Shown here: positions 1 to 9,233 of the stretch, one piece after another | How the letters are laid out: each line of letters opens with the position of its first letter | Position numbering within the stretch: the first letter of the stretch is position 1 | Assembly: GCA_030323885.1 (NCBI GenBank) | Contig: JASIRB010003633.1 | Coordinates: forward strand, 1 to 64,000 | Length of the DNA stretch: 64,000 nucleotides | DNA from: Branchipolynoe longqiensis | Lineage: Eukaryota > Annelida > Polychaeta > Phyllodocida > Polynoidae | Direction of reading: 5' to 3' | Translations under genes and position numbers: made by a program | The notes under the pieces: generated by a model | What the model was told of the DNA's origin: nothing | The model's database searches: none | The model's input: the letters and a program-made list of their open reading frames with translations, nothing else

Positions 1-187
1 GCCGACTAAGTGGCAGGTGGCGACCATCAAAGGGGCTGCCGACTCAGCAAGATGGCCGCCAAAATGGCCGCCGCCGACACCAGGGGACGCGGCGGCGCGC
101 GGGGAGACTGGGAGGCGGCGAGTTGAGGAGGCGGGGAGGCACCGGCCTAATAAAGGTGGCATTCCATTGGTGACAAGTGTGCCACGT
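1..187. other. GC-rich leader segment
   Basis: A short CpG-rich stretch with two near-identical ATGGCCGCC words at about 52-78, followed by a G-rich purine run. It ends where the 84-bp satellite begins. It could be the end of a CpG-rich promoter or first exon, or part of a repeat that extends to the left. No reading frame or splice site decides this. Confidence 0.3.
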
Positions 188-605
188 GATGTGTGACATG
201 CGGTTGTACGATTCCACACGTAAGCTGAGATTCCATTAGCGTATACTGCGACATACATGGTATAACAATGTGATATGTGACACAGTTGTATGATTCCGCA
301 CGTAAGCTGAGATTCCTTTAGCGCGTACTGTGACACACAATGTATAACAATGTGATATGCGACATACAGTTGTACGATACCACATGTAAGCTGAGATTCC
401 ATTAGCACGTTCTGCGACACACAATGTATAACAATGTGATATGCGACATGCAGTTGTACAATTCCACACGTAAGCTGACATTCCATTAGCGTGTACTGCA
501 ACATGCAATGTATAACCATGTGATATGCGACATGCAGTTGTACGATTCCACATGTAAGCTGACATTCCATTAGCGCATACTGCAACATGCACTGTATAAC
601 CATGT
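188..605. repeat. 84-bp satellite array, segment 1
   Basis: About five head-to-tail copies of an 84-bp unit. Recognisable words are GTGATATGCGACATGCAG, TTGTACGATTCCACACG, TAAGCTGAGATTCCATTAG and ACAATGTATAACAATG. Because 84 is divisible by three, every frame without a stop stays open through the array and gives spurious 28-residue-periodic ORFs on the minus strand. The array resumes at 1551 and 2751, so it was one array later split by insertions. Confidence 0.95.
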
Positions 606-1550
606 TGTAAAAATATACGGATTTTCGGTTAAGAGTTATATATTGGCAGAGAGCATTATTAGTCTTGGGCGACGGAGTGGGGACGATGTTATATAAACTA
701 AAAGTAATAATATCCCACTCCCATTATGACATGATATAAGCTGTGTGAAATATATGTTCATATATTATGCCTGAGATTAATGAAGAGATGTTCCTATATA
801 AGAGGCAGTACATGATTGTTGAAATGTTTCTCTATGCATCCATAAAGAGTGCAATTGGAGAAAAGACCATTTTAACAGAGATCTATTGTAACTGTATAAC
901 TACCTGCCCCCCCTGCCTTGACCACTGGGCCGGTCCACCAGCCTAATTTGCATATACACACAGGGCACCACCTGCAGCTGGGTTGAGTGACAGCTACCCC
1001 TACTGGGGGAGGGTGCCACCCACCCTGACTGTGGAGGTGCCTGATTGGCTGGCTGTGGACTGCCCAGTCACCTGCATCCCATTGGCCCTCTGACCACACT
1101 AGCCTCAAACCAAGATCTTAATTCTAGACTCTGCTTCAGACCCCCTGGAGAGAGATCACTCTACTCCTGGCTCTTGAGTGAGACACACCTACTCTTGAGC
1201 AGGAACCCCAGACACTCTGTCTGATGCTATCAAAATTCATCTATTCTAATTGAGTGTGTACACAGCCATAGGACTCCTGTCCCATGGGCTGTAGGCACTG
1301 CTTTTTATACAGGCTAAAGTAGTAATGAGATATTGTGTGGCTAGAAGGCAAGGGGTGTGGATGATAGGTCACTGGTAGGTGGACAGGAGTTGGTGTTAGT
1401 AAAGCACAACTTCTCCACTGTTTATCTGTGTCTTGTCTTCATTCTTCCTTAGCATTGGTTAATGAGTTGATAGACTAGTGATATGAAGGGGAGAGTTTCT
1501 GTGGTATTATCTGGTGTCCCAAACGTGGCCGGGCATCCAGTAATATTATA
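606..1550. mobile_element. Probable solo LTR inserted in satellite
   Basis: A 945-bp non-satellite block starts TGTAAAAATATACGG, ends near CAGTAATATTATA, and is flanked by ATGT on both sides (602-605 and 1551-1554). TG at the start, near-inverted ends, a 4-bp duplication and no coding capacity fit a solo LTR. A late-LTR-like stretch containing AGTAAAGCACAAC lies near 1398. A word resembling a retroviral primer-binding site (TGGTGTCCCAAACGTGG, 1512-1528) near the right end instead suggests LTR plus leader; the ATGT duplication favours a solo LTR. The superfamily is not identified. Confidence 0.5.
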
Positions 1551-1806
1551 ATGTGATATGCAACATGCAGTTGTACAATTCCAAACGTAAGCTGACATTC
1601 CATTAGCGCGTACTGCATCATGCAATTTATAACCATGTGAGATGTGAAATACAGTTGTACAATTCCAAACGTAAGCTGAGATTCCATTAGCGTGTACTGC
1701 GACACACAATGTATAACAATGTGATATGTGACATACAGTTGTACGATTCCACACATAAGCTGAGATTCCATTAGTGTGTACTGCGACACACAATGTATAA
1801 CCATGT
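1551..1806. repeat. 84-bp satellite array, segment 2
   Basis: Three copies of the same 84-bp unit in the same phase and orientation as segment 1, bounded by the probable solo LTR on the left and the truncated LINE on the right. Confidence 0.95.
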
Positions 1807-2748
1807 CTCAGTCTCATGTATAAAAGATCCAATGATGAACAATATGTTGACCATACAAACAGAGTAACCAGACAGAGCGGTGCTACACTTCTAAAAACAC
1901 CCATGCCACTAACAAACAAACTGACTAAAGCACCGATTTACAGAGGTGGCACATTGTGGAATAAACTTCCAGTGAGGACAAGACAGTCCACAAGTCTCCT
2001 TGAATTTAAAAACTTTATGAAAATACAACCGGCCTGTCAGACCCTGACACGGTTATAGGTATTCTAAAGGCCTTCCTTGCCCTGACCCTTGTACATACAT
2101 ATATATATAAATGTTCTCAAATGCACTACACAGCCCTGCACGCTGATCCCCTTCCCGCCCTTACCCCACCCCTATTACACCTTCTTTCAAAACCTATTAC
2201 CTAAAATTTTCCTTTAAATTGACATAAAACCTGTCTGATGTAAGTCCCCACTGCAATCTCAGACCGCGATCCCATCATTAGGCCACACAGAACGGAACAC
2301 TCGTGATGGGATAAAAAAAAAAAAAAATTTAAATGGCCAGGTTTCCGCATTTGGTATTGGTGATTGGATCCACTGATTTGCATATTTGCAATATAGTATA
2401 TATATATGTGTATTGTAGATATGTTATATCTTTTTGAAAAGAGAAGAGAGAAAACAAAGGAAGAAAGAAGTGTTTAAAGACAATTCTAGAGTCATCTTGT
2501 ACATTTATTGATGCATGCTCACCAAGTGCATAATACATATGTTGAACTGGAATTGCATGCAGTTACTATTACGACAAATAGTCAATTTATATTATGCTTC
2601 TATTATCGAACAGGTTTTTCATGTGGTTATTATTGCAACTAATATTGTCATTTATGTACCAACAAATTGTAATTAACGGCCGGAAGACCAGTGCTCTGGC
2701 GCTGACAAAAGACATTATTCGCTGAATAAAATACATTTAGTAAAAAAA
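1807..2748 (+). mobile_element. 5'-truncated CR1/L2-like LINE copy
   Basis: The insertion begins inside the C-terminal coding region of a LINE ORF2 and ends with an A-rich tail (TAAAAAAAAT). Satellite lies on both sides. Its C-terminal coding text and its last ~70 bp match the full-length LINE at 20673-29027, including GGAAGACCAGTGC, the ACAAAAGAC word and a 3' stem-loop (2689-2704, CAGTGC-TCTG-GCGCTG). ATGT flanks it, but ATGT occurs twice in the satellite unit, so the target duplication is ambiguous. Confidence 0.85.
1816..2058 (+). pseudogene. C-terminal fragment of LINE ORF2
   Basis: About 80 residues that align by eye with the last 80 residues of the ORF2 at 21359-24256: shared STLLK-like, NKL(I/T)KAPIY(K/R)G and W(N)(N/K)LP(T/V)RTR motifs, then LEFKN. 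It has no RT catalytic motif, so it is only the tail of the polypeptide carried by a 5'-truncated insertion. The open frame reflects youth or chance, not function. Confidence 0.85.
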
Positions 2749-2750
2749 AT

Positions 2751-3340
2751 ATGTGACATACAGTTGTACGATTCCACAACTAAGCTGAGATTCCATTAGC
2801 GTGTACTGCGACACACACTGTATAACAATGTGATATGCGACATGCAGTTGTACAATTCCACACGTAAGCTGAGATTCCATTAGTGCATACTGCGACACGC
2901 AATGTATAACAATGTGATATGTGACATACAGTTGTATGATTCCACACATAAGCTGACATTCCATTAGCGCATACTGCAACATGCAATGTATAACAATATG
3001 ATATGCGACATGCAGTTGTATGATTCCACACGTAAGCTGACATTCCATTAGTGTGTACCGCGACACACAATGTATAACCATGTGATATGCGACATACAGT
3101 TGTACGATTCCACACGTAAGCTGACATTCCATTAGTGCGTACTGCAACATGCAATGTATAACAATATGATATGTGACATACAGTTGTACAATTCCAAACG
3201 TAAGCTGAGATTCCATTAGTGTGTACTGCGACACACAATGTATAACCATGTGATATGTGACATACAGTTGTACGATTCCACACGTAAGCTGACATTCCAT
3301 TAGTGCGTACTGCGATACACAATGCATACCACATTACCAA
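2751..3340. repeat. 84-bp satellite array, segment 3
   Basis: About seven 84-bp units (for example successive GTGATAT words at 2830 and 2914). Units differ at scattered positions, giving several apparently long but meaningless ORFs in two minus frames. The right end is interrupted by a TIR element at 3341. Confidence 0.95.
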
Positions 3341-3650
3341 GGCCGTGTTCAAGTGCGCGCCTAGGGAACACCTCAGAGAAATTGTGAACATTGCACGTGT
3401 CTGAACGAGATTTACCTGTCGGGTGCCTCGAAAATGGCAGCCTCCATAGCGTGCACTTCCTGCAGCCATTTACAATTGAAAGACCAGCTCTGATTGGCTG
3501 ACATTGAGTGACTACATCTCCATTTTGGAGGTGTTTTTGCCTCCTACTCGAAAAGCTTGACGTCCTGGAGTCAACTACTAGGTACACCTTGAACACAATT
3601 TGGCAAGAAAGATTCCGCGGAGCCGTCTTAGAGTCAGAGTAAACACGGCC
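3341..3650. mobile_element. Short TIR element (GGCCGTGTT ends)
   Basis: A 310-bp block inside the satellite with terminal inverted repeats: left GGCCGTGTTCAAG, right end reading GGCCGTGTTTACT on the other strand. No ORF worth calling. An internal CCTTGAACACAA (about 3580) repeats the terminal word in inverse orientation. The ends resemble PIF/Harbinger or hAT MITEs, but no clean target duplication is visible because the flanking satellite is diverged. Confidence 0.55.
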
Positions 3651-3712
3651 CATGTGATATGCTTGTAAGTTGTAGTATTTGACCCGCAAGCTGAGATTCA
3701 ATTAGTGCATAC
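3651..3712. repeat. Diverged 84-bp satellite unit
   Basis: CATGTGATATGC, then GCAAGCTGAGATTCAATTAG and TGCATACTG follow the order of the 84-bp unit with more substitutions than the main array. It sits between two TIR elements and shows the array once continued rightwards. Confidence 0.75.
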
Positions 3713-4668
3713 TGGCTGTATTCGATTACCGCGACCCGATGTAAAGATTTCAAATTCCCCCCTGATTGAAGTTCCCCCACGGGAACTTGAAAACGTTTTC
3801 AAATTCATCCCACGGGAATTTGAAAACGTTTTCGTTTTCCCTCCCTCATTTTAACTTTCGCTCCCCCCATTTTTGTGAAATTTTCTTTATTTTTGTTATT
3901 TAAAATAAATTTCATGACAAATATAATATTACACAGAGAATAGCATAATGGAAATTATTACTAGTACAACAAAACATATTTCACCCCAAATGACACAAAA
4001 AGTCTCCAAGATGGCTAAGAAAAAAATATTATAGGTCTGAATTTTAAAACGTTTTTAAAAGTTTTTTAAACAATTTTAAATGCCTGGAGGGGGGAATTTG
4101 AAAATAGGGGGAGGAATCTGAAAACTGTTTTTAATTTCCCTCCCGGGAATCTGAAAACGTTTTCAATTTCACGGCAGGGAAATTCAAAACGTTTTCAGAT
4201 TCCCGGGGGGAACTTGGAAAGGGGGGAAATTGAAATCGTTAGACCGGGCGACTCGGATCACCCGAGTGGAGTTGACAAAAACACGTGCCGTGTGCAAAAA
4301 GGCCCGACCCCAGTAACCCATGTCTTTGCTGGGGGTGGCTAGGAATGATGATGTCACATTTGCGCTGGTACGGTCCTGCAGGATAACAGCTACCAGTACC
4401 AGTCCTGCATGGTGTTTTTTTTGGGTAATAATGCAGATTGATGAAATGGAAATATAACTAAACTATGCAATCATAACATACTTTAAATCCTATTTTGGTG
4501 TAGTTATATCGGTTATTAAAAAAGAGAACAAAGTTTTGGATTAAGCCACCATTTTTTTCAGCCCGAGCATGGAGAAGTGTATTCGTTTATTCAACCCGAG
4601 TATGTAGGATGTGCGTATGCGCCAAAAAGTGGCTCGGGTGACCCGAGTTGGTTAATCGAATAGGCTGA
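3713..4668. mobile_element. TIR element C with nested insertion
   Basis: Ends read TATTCGATTA...TAATCGAATA and are flanked by GGCTG on both sides, a plausible 5-bp target duplication. Characteristic interior words are GACTCGGATCACCCGAG, CCCGACCCCAGTAACCCA and AGGATAACAGCTACCA. A second, diverged copy lies at 32932-33345. The left terminal region is split after GCGACCCG by element D (3741-4242), beyond which the sequence resumes ACCGGGCGACTCGG. It is noncoding and of unassigned superfamily. Confidence 0.7.
3741..4242. mobile_element. TIR element D nested in element C
   Basis: About 500 bp with inverted ends GATTTCAAATTCCCCCC (3746-3762) and GGGGGGAAATTGAAATC (4221-4237), matching at 16 of 17 positions when inverted. 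The interior repeatedly contains GGGAATTTGAAAACG and GAAAACGTTTTC, variants of the terminal word in both orientations. The corresponding site in the copy at 32932 is continuous (GACCCGGGCGACTCGG), which supports insertion into element C. No coding capacity. Confidence 0.65.
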
Positions 4669-4680
4669 CTGTGACACGGA

Positions 4681-5700
4681 ATGATTGATTGATTGATTGG
4701 TGGTTGCTTTAAACCCCTGACACACTATGACGTAAGAGCCAACATAAGCCTAGCGTAGGTGATGTTTCGTCATTACGTTGAGGTACGTTGGGTTATGTTA
4801 TGATGACGTTAGAATGACGTTAGACTGACATCGAGCTACGGCACGTTACGTCATGTCACGTCGAGTTACCTCAAGGTTTTGGACATGTTGAAAACTTTCG
4901 ATGTAGCTCGACATGAAGCCGTTACGTCGGGATGACTTCACACTGATGTTAGGCCGATGTTAGGCTGACGTTAGGCGACTGTTGCAGCTGCGTCAGTGAT
5001 GTTAGATCTACGTTCCGTTATGTCAGAGCGACGCACAGTCGGGGAGGAACGTGCAGCAAGCGTTAAGTGAACGTTGCTCGAACGTCAGCTGAATGAGTCT
5101 GTGGCATGTGGCGAACGTCGCTCCAACGTTTCGCTAACGTGTCCTGACATAGTTGACGTCGTTGATGACCCTTTAGCATGTGCATAACGTCGGCGATGTC
5201 ATTCGAACGTGTTCTGAACGTGGTGTGAACGTATATACACAAGGCGTGTGTGGGTCGGATGCTTTGACTGACTTCGGCCCGCATTCCCATTACATCGAGC
5301 GCGTCAGCCATGCGCTGTGATCATGCTGACGATGTTGGCATGATGTCAGGACGACGTTAGGCTATAACAGTCGAGTCGGACATGCCGACGTTCGAGCGAA
5401 CGTGATCACCCTAGGCCGATGTTAGAGCACCATTGGAGTCACGCTAGCCCAGCATCGAGCGTGCTGGAGTGTCGCTACTCTGACATTAACGCAATACGCT
5501 AGCCCGACATCACGGTGACGTCACACCCATGTCAACTACGCTGCATCGACATCCAACTTGTGCCGAAATTTGCATACTATGCCGAGAAGTTGGACGTACT
5601 ATAATTATTTTCACGTTGTGCCTACGCTGACGTCGTTACGTCATAGTGTGACAGGGCCTTAACGGCGTGTCAGCAGCATAGGCCATATTCACAGGGAGGA
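4681..5700 (-). repeat. SINE-2 copy split by TIR element A
   Basis: The two halves 4681-4712 and 5659-5700 join into one SINE-2 sequence: GATTGATTGATTGG tail, GGTGGTTGCTTTAA, then CGGCGTGTCAGCAGCATAGG and CCATATTCAC. The same order, inverted, is present at 35155-35265 and 55610-55702 without interruption, so those copies act as empty sites for the insertion of element A. Confidence 0.8.
4713..5658. mobile_element. TIR element A (TTAA target duplication)
   Basis: A 946-bp noncoding element flanked by TTAA at 4709-4712 and 5659-5662. Inverted ends share CCCTGnCACACTATGACGTAA. TTAA duplication with CCC-type ends is the hallmark of piggyBac-like transposons (Kolobok elements also use TTAA). It has no transposase frame, so it is a non-autonomous derivative. 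Most of the interior is built from degenerate TGACGT/ACGTCA words, the same word found at the inner edge of the TIR. It inserted into a SINE-2 copy. Confidence 0.8.
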
Positions 5701-5704
5701 ATGT

Positions 5705-5775
5705 ACACCAAGTGATATGCGTTTGTACAACTCCACATGTTCGCTGAGATTCCAGCAGTGTGTACTGCTGGTAGG
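5705..5775. repeat. Isolated 84-bp satellite unit
   Basis: AAGTGATATGCG, TTGTACAACTCCACATG, GCTGAGATTCCAGCAG and GTGTACTG follow the satellite unit order. This single diverged unit lies 2 kb from the last clear array copy, beyond several insertions. Confidence 0.7.
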
Positions 5776-7830
5776 TGTGAGTGTCGGTGTGAGTGTCGGT
5801 GTGTAGGTGTGGATATAGGTGTGGGTTGTGGGTGTGGGGGTGAGTGTGGGTGTTGATGTGGGTTGTGGGTGTGGGTGTGGAGGTGAATGTGGGTGCGGAG
5901 GTGAGTGTGAATGTGAATGTATGTGGGCTGTGGGTGTGTAGGTGAGTGTGTCTGTGTGGATATATGTGTCTGTGGGTTCTGGGTTTGGGTGTGGGTGTGG
6001 GTGCGGAGGTGAGGGTGTCTGTGTGGATGTATGTGTGTGTGGGTTGTGGGTGTGCGTGTGGGTGTGGAGGTGAGTGTGGGTGTTGATGTTGGTGTGGGTT
6101 GAGGGTGCACATGTGGAGGTGAGAGTGGGTGTGAGTGTGGAGGTGAGTGTGGGTGTGTGTGTGGAGGTAAGTGTGGGTGTGGAGGTGAGTGTGGATGCTT
6201 GTGGGTTGTGGGTGTGGGTGTGGAGGTGAGTGTGGGTGTTGATGTTGGTGTGGGTTGTGGGTGCCCATGTGGAGGTGAGTGTGGGTGTTGATGTTGGTGT
6301 GGGTTGTGGGTGTGCATGTGGAGGTGAGAGTGGGTGTGAATGTGGAGGTGAGTGTGGGTGTGGAGGTGAGTGTAGGTGTGGGTGTTGATGTTGGTGTGGG
6401 TGTGCATCTGGGGATGAGTGTGGGTGTTGATGTTGATGTTGGTGTGGGTTTGCATGTGGAGGTTAGTGTGGGTGTGGCTGTTGATGTTGGTGTGTGTGTG
6501 TGCATTTGGAGGTGAGTGTGGGTGTGGAGGTGAGTGTGGGTGTATGTGGGTTGTGGGTGTGTAGGTGAGTGTGTGTGGATGTATGTGTGTGTGGGTTACG
6601 TGTTTGGGCGTGGAGGTGAGACTTGGTGTGGGTGTGGGTGTGGAGGTGAGAGTGGGTGTGGGTGTGGAGGTGAGAGTGGGTGTGGGTGTGGAGGTGAGAG
6701 TGGGTGTGGGTGTAGAGGTGAGAGTGGGTGTGGGTGTGGAGGTGAGTGTGTGTGTGGAGGTAAGTGTGGGTGTTGATGTTGGTGTGGGTGTGCGTGTGGA
6801 GGTGAGAGTGAGTTGTGGGTGTGCGTGTGAAGGTGAGTGTGTGTGTGGATGTATGTGTTTGTGGGTTATGTGTGTGGGCGTTGAGGTGAGTATGGGTACC
6901 GGTGTTGATGTTGGTGTGGGTGTGCATGTGGAGGTTAGAGTGGGTGTGGGTGTTGATGTTGGTGTGGGTGTGGATGTGGAGGTGAGAGTGGGTGTGGGTG
7001 TGGAGGTGAGTGTGCGTATGGAGGTGAGTGTGGGTGTGGGTGTTGATGTTGGTGTGGGTGTGCGTGTGGAGGTGAGAGTGGGTGTGGAGGTAAGTGTGGG
7101 TGTGCGTGTGGAGGTGAGAGTGGGTGTGGAGGTAAGTGTGGATGTGGAGGTGAGTGTGGATGTATGTGGGTGGTTGTGGGTGTGGGTGTGGAGGTGAGTG
7201 TGTGTGTGTTGATCTATGTTTGTGTGGGTTATGTGTGTGGGCGTGGAGGTGAGTGTGGGTGTTGATGTTGGTGCGTGGGGAGGTGAGAGTGGGTGTGGGT
7301 GTTGATGTTTGTGTGGGTGTGCATGTGGAGGTGAGAGTGAGTGTGGGTGTTGATGTTTGTGTGGGCGTGCGTGTGGAGGTGAGAGTGAGTGTGGGTGTGG
7401 AGGTGAGTGTGGGTTGTGGGTGTCCGTGTGAAGGTGAGTCTGGGTGTGGGTGTTGATGTTGGTCTGGGTGTGCGTGTGGAGGTGAGAGTGGGTGTGGAGG
7501 TTAGTGTGTGTGGAGGTGAGTATGGATGTATGTGGGTTGTGTGTGTGGGTGTGTAGGTGAGTGTGTGTATGTGGATGTCTGTGGGTGTGGGTTATGTGTG
7601 TGGGTGTGGAGGTGAGTGTGTGTGTGGATGTATGTGTGTGTGGGTTGTGTGTGTGGGTGTGCGTTTGGAGGTGAGAGTTGATGTATTTGGGTTGTGGGAG
7701 TTGGGGTGCCGGTGGAGATGAGTGTGGGTGTGTTGGAGGCGAGAGTGCGTGTGGATGTATGTGTGTGTGGGTTGTGGGTGTGCCTGTGGAGGTGAGTGTC
7801 TGTGTGTGGGGGGGGGGGGGAGTGCTGGTC
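5776..7830. repeat. GT/G-rich minisatellite
   Basis: A ~2-kb tract almost devoid of C on the plus strand, made of GTGTGGGTGTGGAGGTGA-like words. A clear 24-bp period (GTGGGTGTGGAGGTGAGA with variants) appears at about 6630-6740, with interspersed GTTGATGTTGGTGTG words. Both strands give long open frames (Thr/His/Pro-rich on minus, Val/Gly-rich on plus) that are products of composition. It ends in a 14-G run near 7810. Dense GGG runs make G-quadruplex formation plausible on the plus strand. Confidence 0.95.
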
Positions 7831-7879
7831 AGCGTCCCCAGGTCACACTTCAAAGACCCCACAAGTGGAACCGACACAG

Positions 7880-9233
7880 TGTTAACTAGCGGTATTTTAC
7901 ACACTAGAATCTTTATAGGAAATATAACCCTAACTTCTGTGTGTGGAGGCCGGAAAGCACTAATGTATGATATTACTCAAGCGATGATCCGCTTACTGTA
8001 TATGCTTACTATATCTGCTTACTATATCTGTTCCAAGAAATATCAACCCAACAGAAATTAAGTGTGGTAAAGTCTAGTAGGGAGGGGTGGCTGGCTCCTC
8101 CTGCTGTGCTGTCTCCAGGTCATCTGCCTGCCACACCCCCTGCCCAGCTCTTTTATTCAGATTCAACACATTCAAAATACAGGTACACAGTTGCTTGGAG
8201 TCTCCTCAGTCAGAGAGTGTCACATGGCATTTCATTGGCTGAACCCCTCCAGTCAGTGGTGGGGGGTGGGGTGGGGGGGCAACCCATCCACCCCAAGTCA
8301 GATACATATTTTTCCATCAAGTTCACCAATTACACTTATATGGGAATATCAACCCTGTTTATATTTACATAACACCCGTGGTCACCAGTCCCTTAGATTG
8401 GGACAACTCCAAAATAGTAGGAGTTTCTACATGCCTTACTTTGAGAATTACATATTTTATCATCTTTAGTTCAGCAAACTGCCACCAGGTGGGGCAGGGA
8501 GGGCTCACCACACACACACACCACACACACTCCTCCCACCTCCAGCCTGACACCTGGCTTTGGCAGGTCCTGCAAACACTCACACACACACACAGCCCCC
8601 ATGCATTGTCACCTGTGTGCTAACACTCCCTCAGATACTGGCATCTGTAAGTCATACCATAACAATAACAGGCACACAGAACTTAATTCTTGACTTAATT
8701 ATTATACCCATTCTGTGGCATTCTTCACAGACTATTTGTCTGGGTGAAGAAACCAGTCTGCATCAACTGTATATGCTGCCCTTAGTTTCAGCATTTACCT
8801 CCTTTCATACAATATATAATACCAACAGACTTCAATTCAGTAATACATGTAAATATACCAATACAGTAATAATTTTCCAGAGTTCTTATCTCCAGTGGTT
8901 ATATTTGATGTAGAACCTTAGAACAATCTGATATTAATTATCACTTCACTTAATATACATAATCTACCATGGTTTCACAACTTGGTTTGAATATTATGCA
9001 TATGTATTTACCAACATGATAGAATGAATTAGGTATTATTAGAGAGGTTTTATAGTGGTACTTATATAATTGGAATATTATTATAATGACTTTATAGAAA
9101 TAACTGGATGATTAAATATGATAAAAAGTTTTTAATGCTTCACATATGAGTTTGATGAAAAGGAGATATTTTAGAATTTATTTAAACTATTATTTATTTA
9201 TGAACCAGACCTAAAAAGTCAGAATATTTTACA
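7880..9233 (-). repeat. 3' LTR of the Gypsy-like element
   Basis: An uninterrupted 1354-bp LTR. On the minus strand it runs from TGTAAAATATTC (at 9233) to CTAGTTAACA (at 7880). A polyadenylation signal AATAAA lies on the minus strand at 8157-8152, followed by a G/T-rich stretch, and an AT-rich ATATAAAC word lies about 200 bp upstream as a TATA candidate. Its uninterrupted sequence allows the insertions in the other LTR to be read precisely. Confidence 0.9.

Noticed and set aside
236..3469. Open frames with 28-residue repeats (SAYVWNRTT-like)
   Set aside because: Produced by the 84-bp satellite, whose length is a multiple of three. Several frames are open simultaneously.
5776..7830. Telomeric or subtelomeric repeat
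   Set aside because: No TTAGGG or other regular telomere word; the units are longer and irregular, with unique transposons on both sides.
5636..7904. Very long Thr/His/Pro-rich and Val/Gly-rich open frames
   Set aside because: They follow the GT-rich minisatellite on both strands and in several frames at once. No start context, no conserved domain, no unique sequence.
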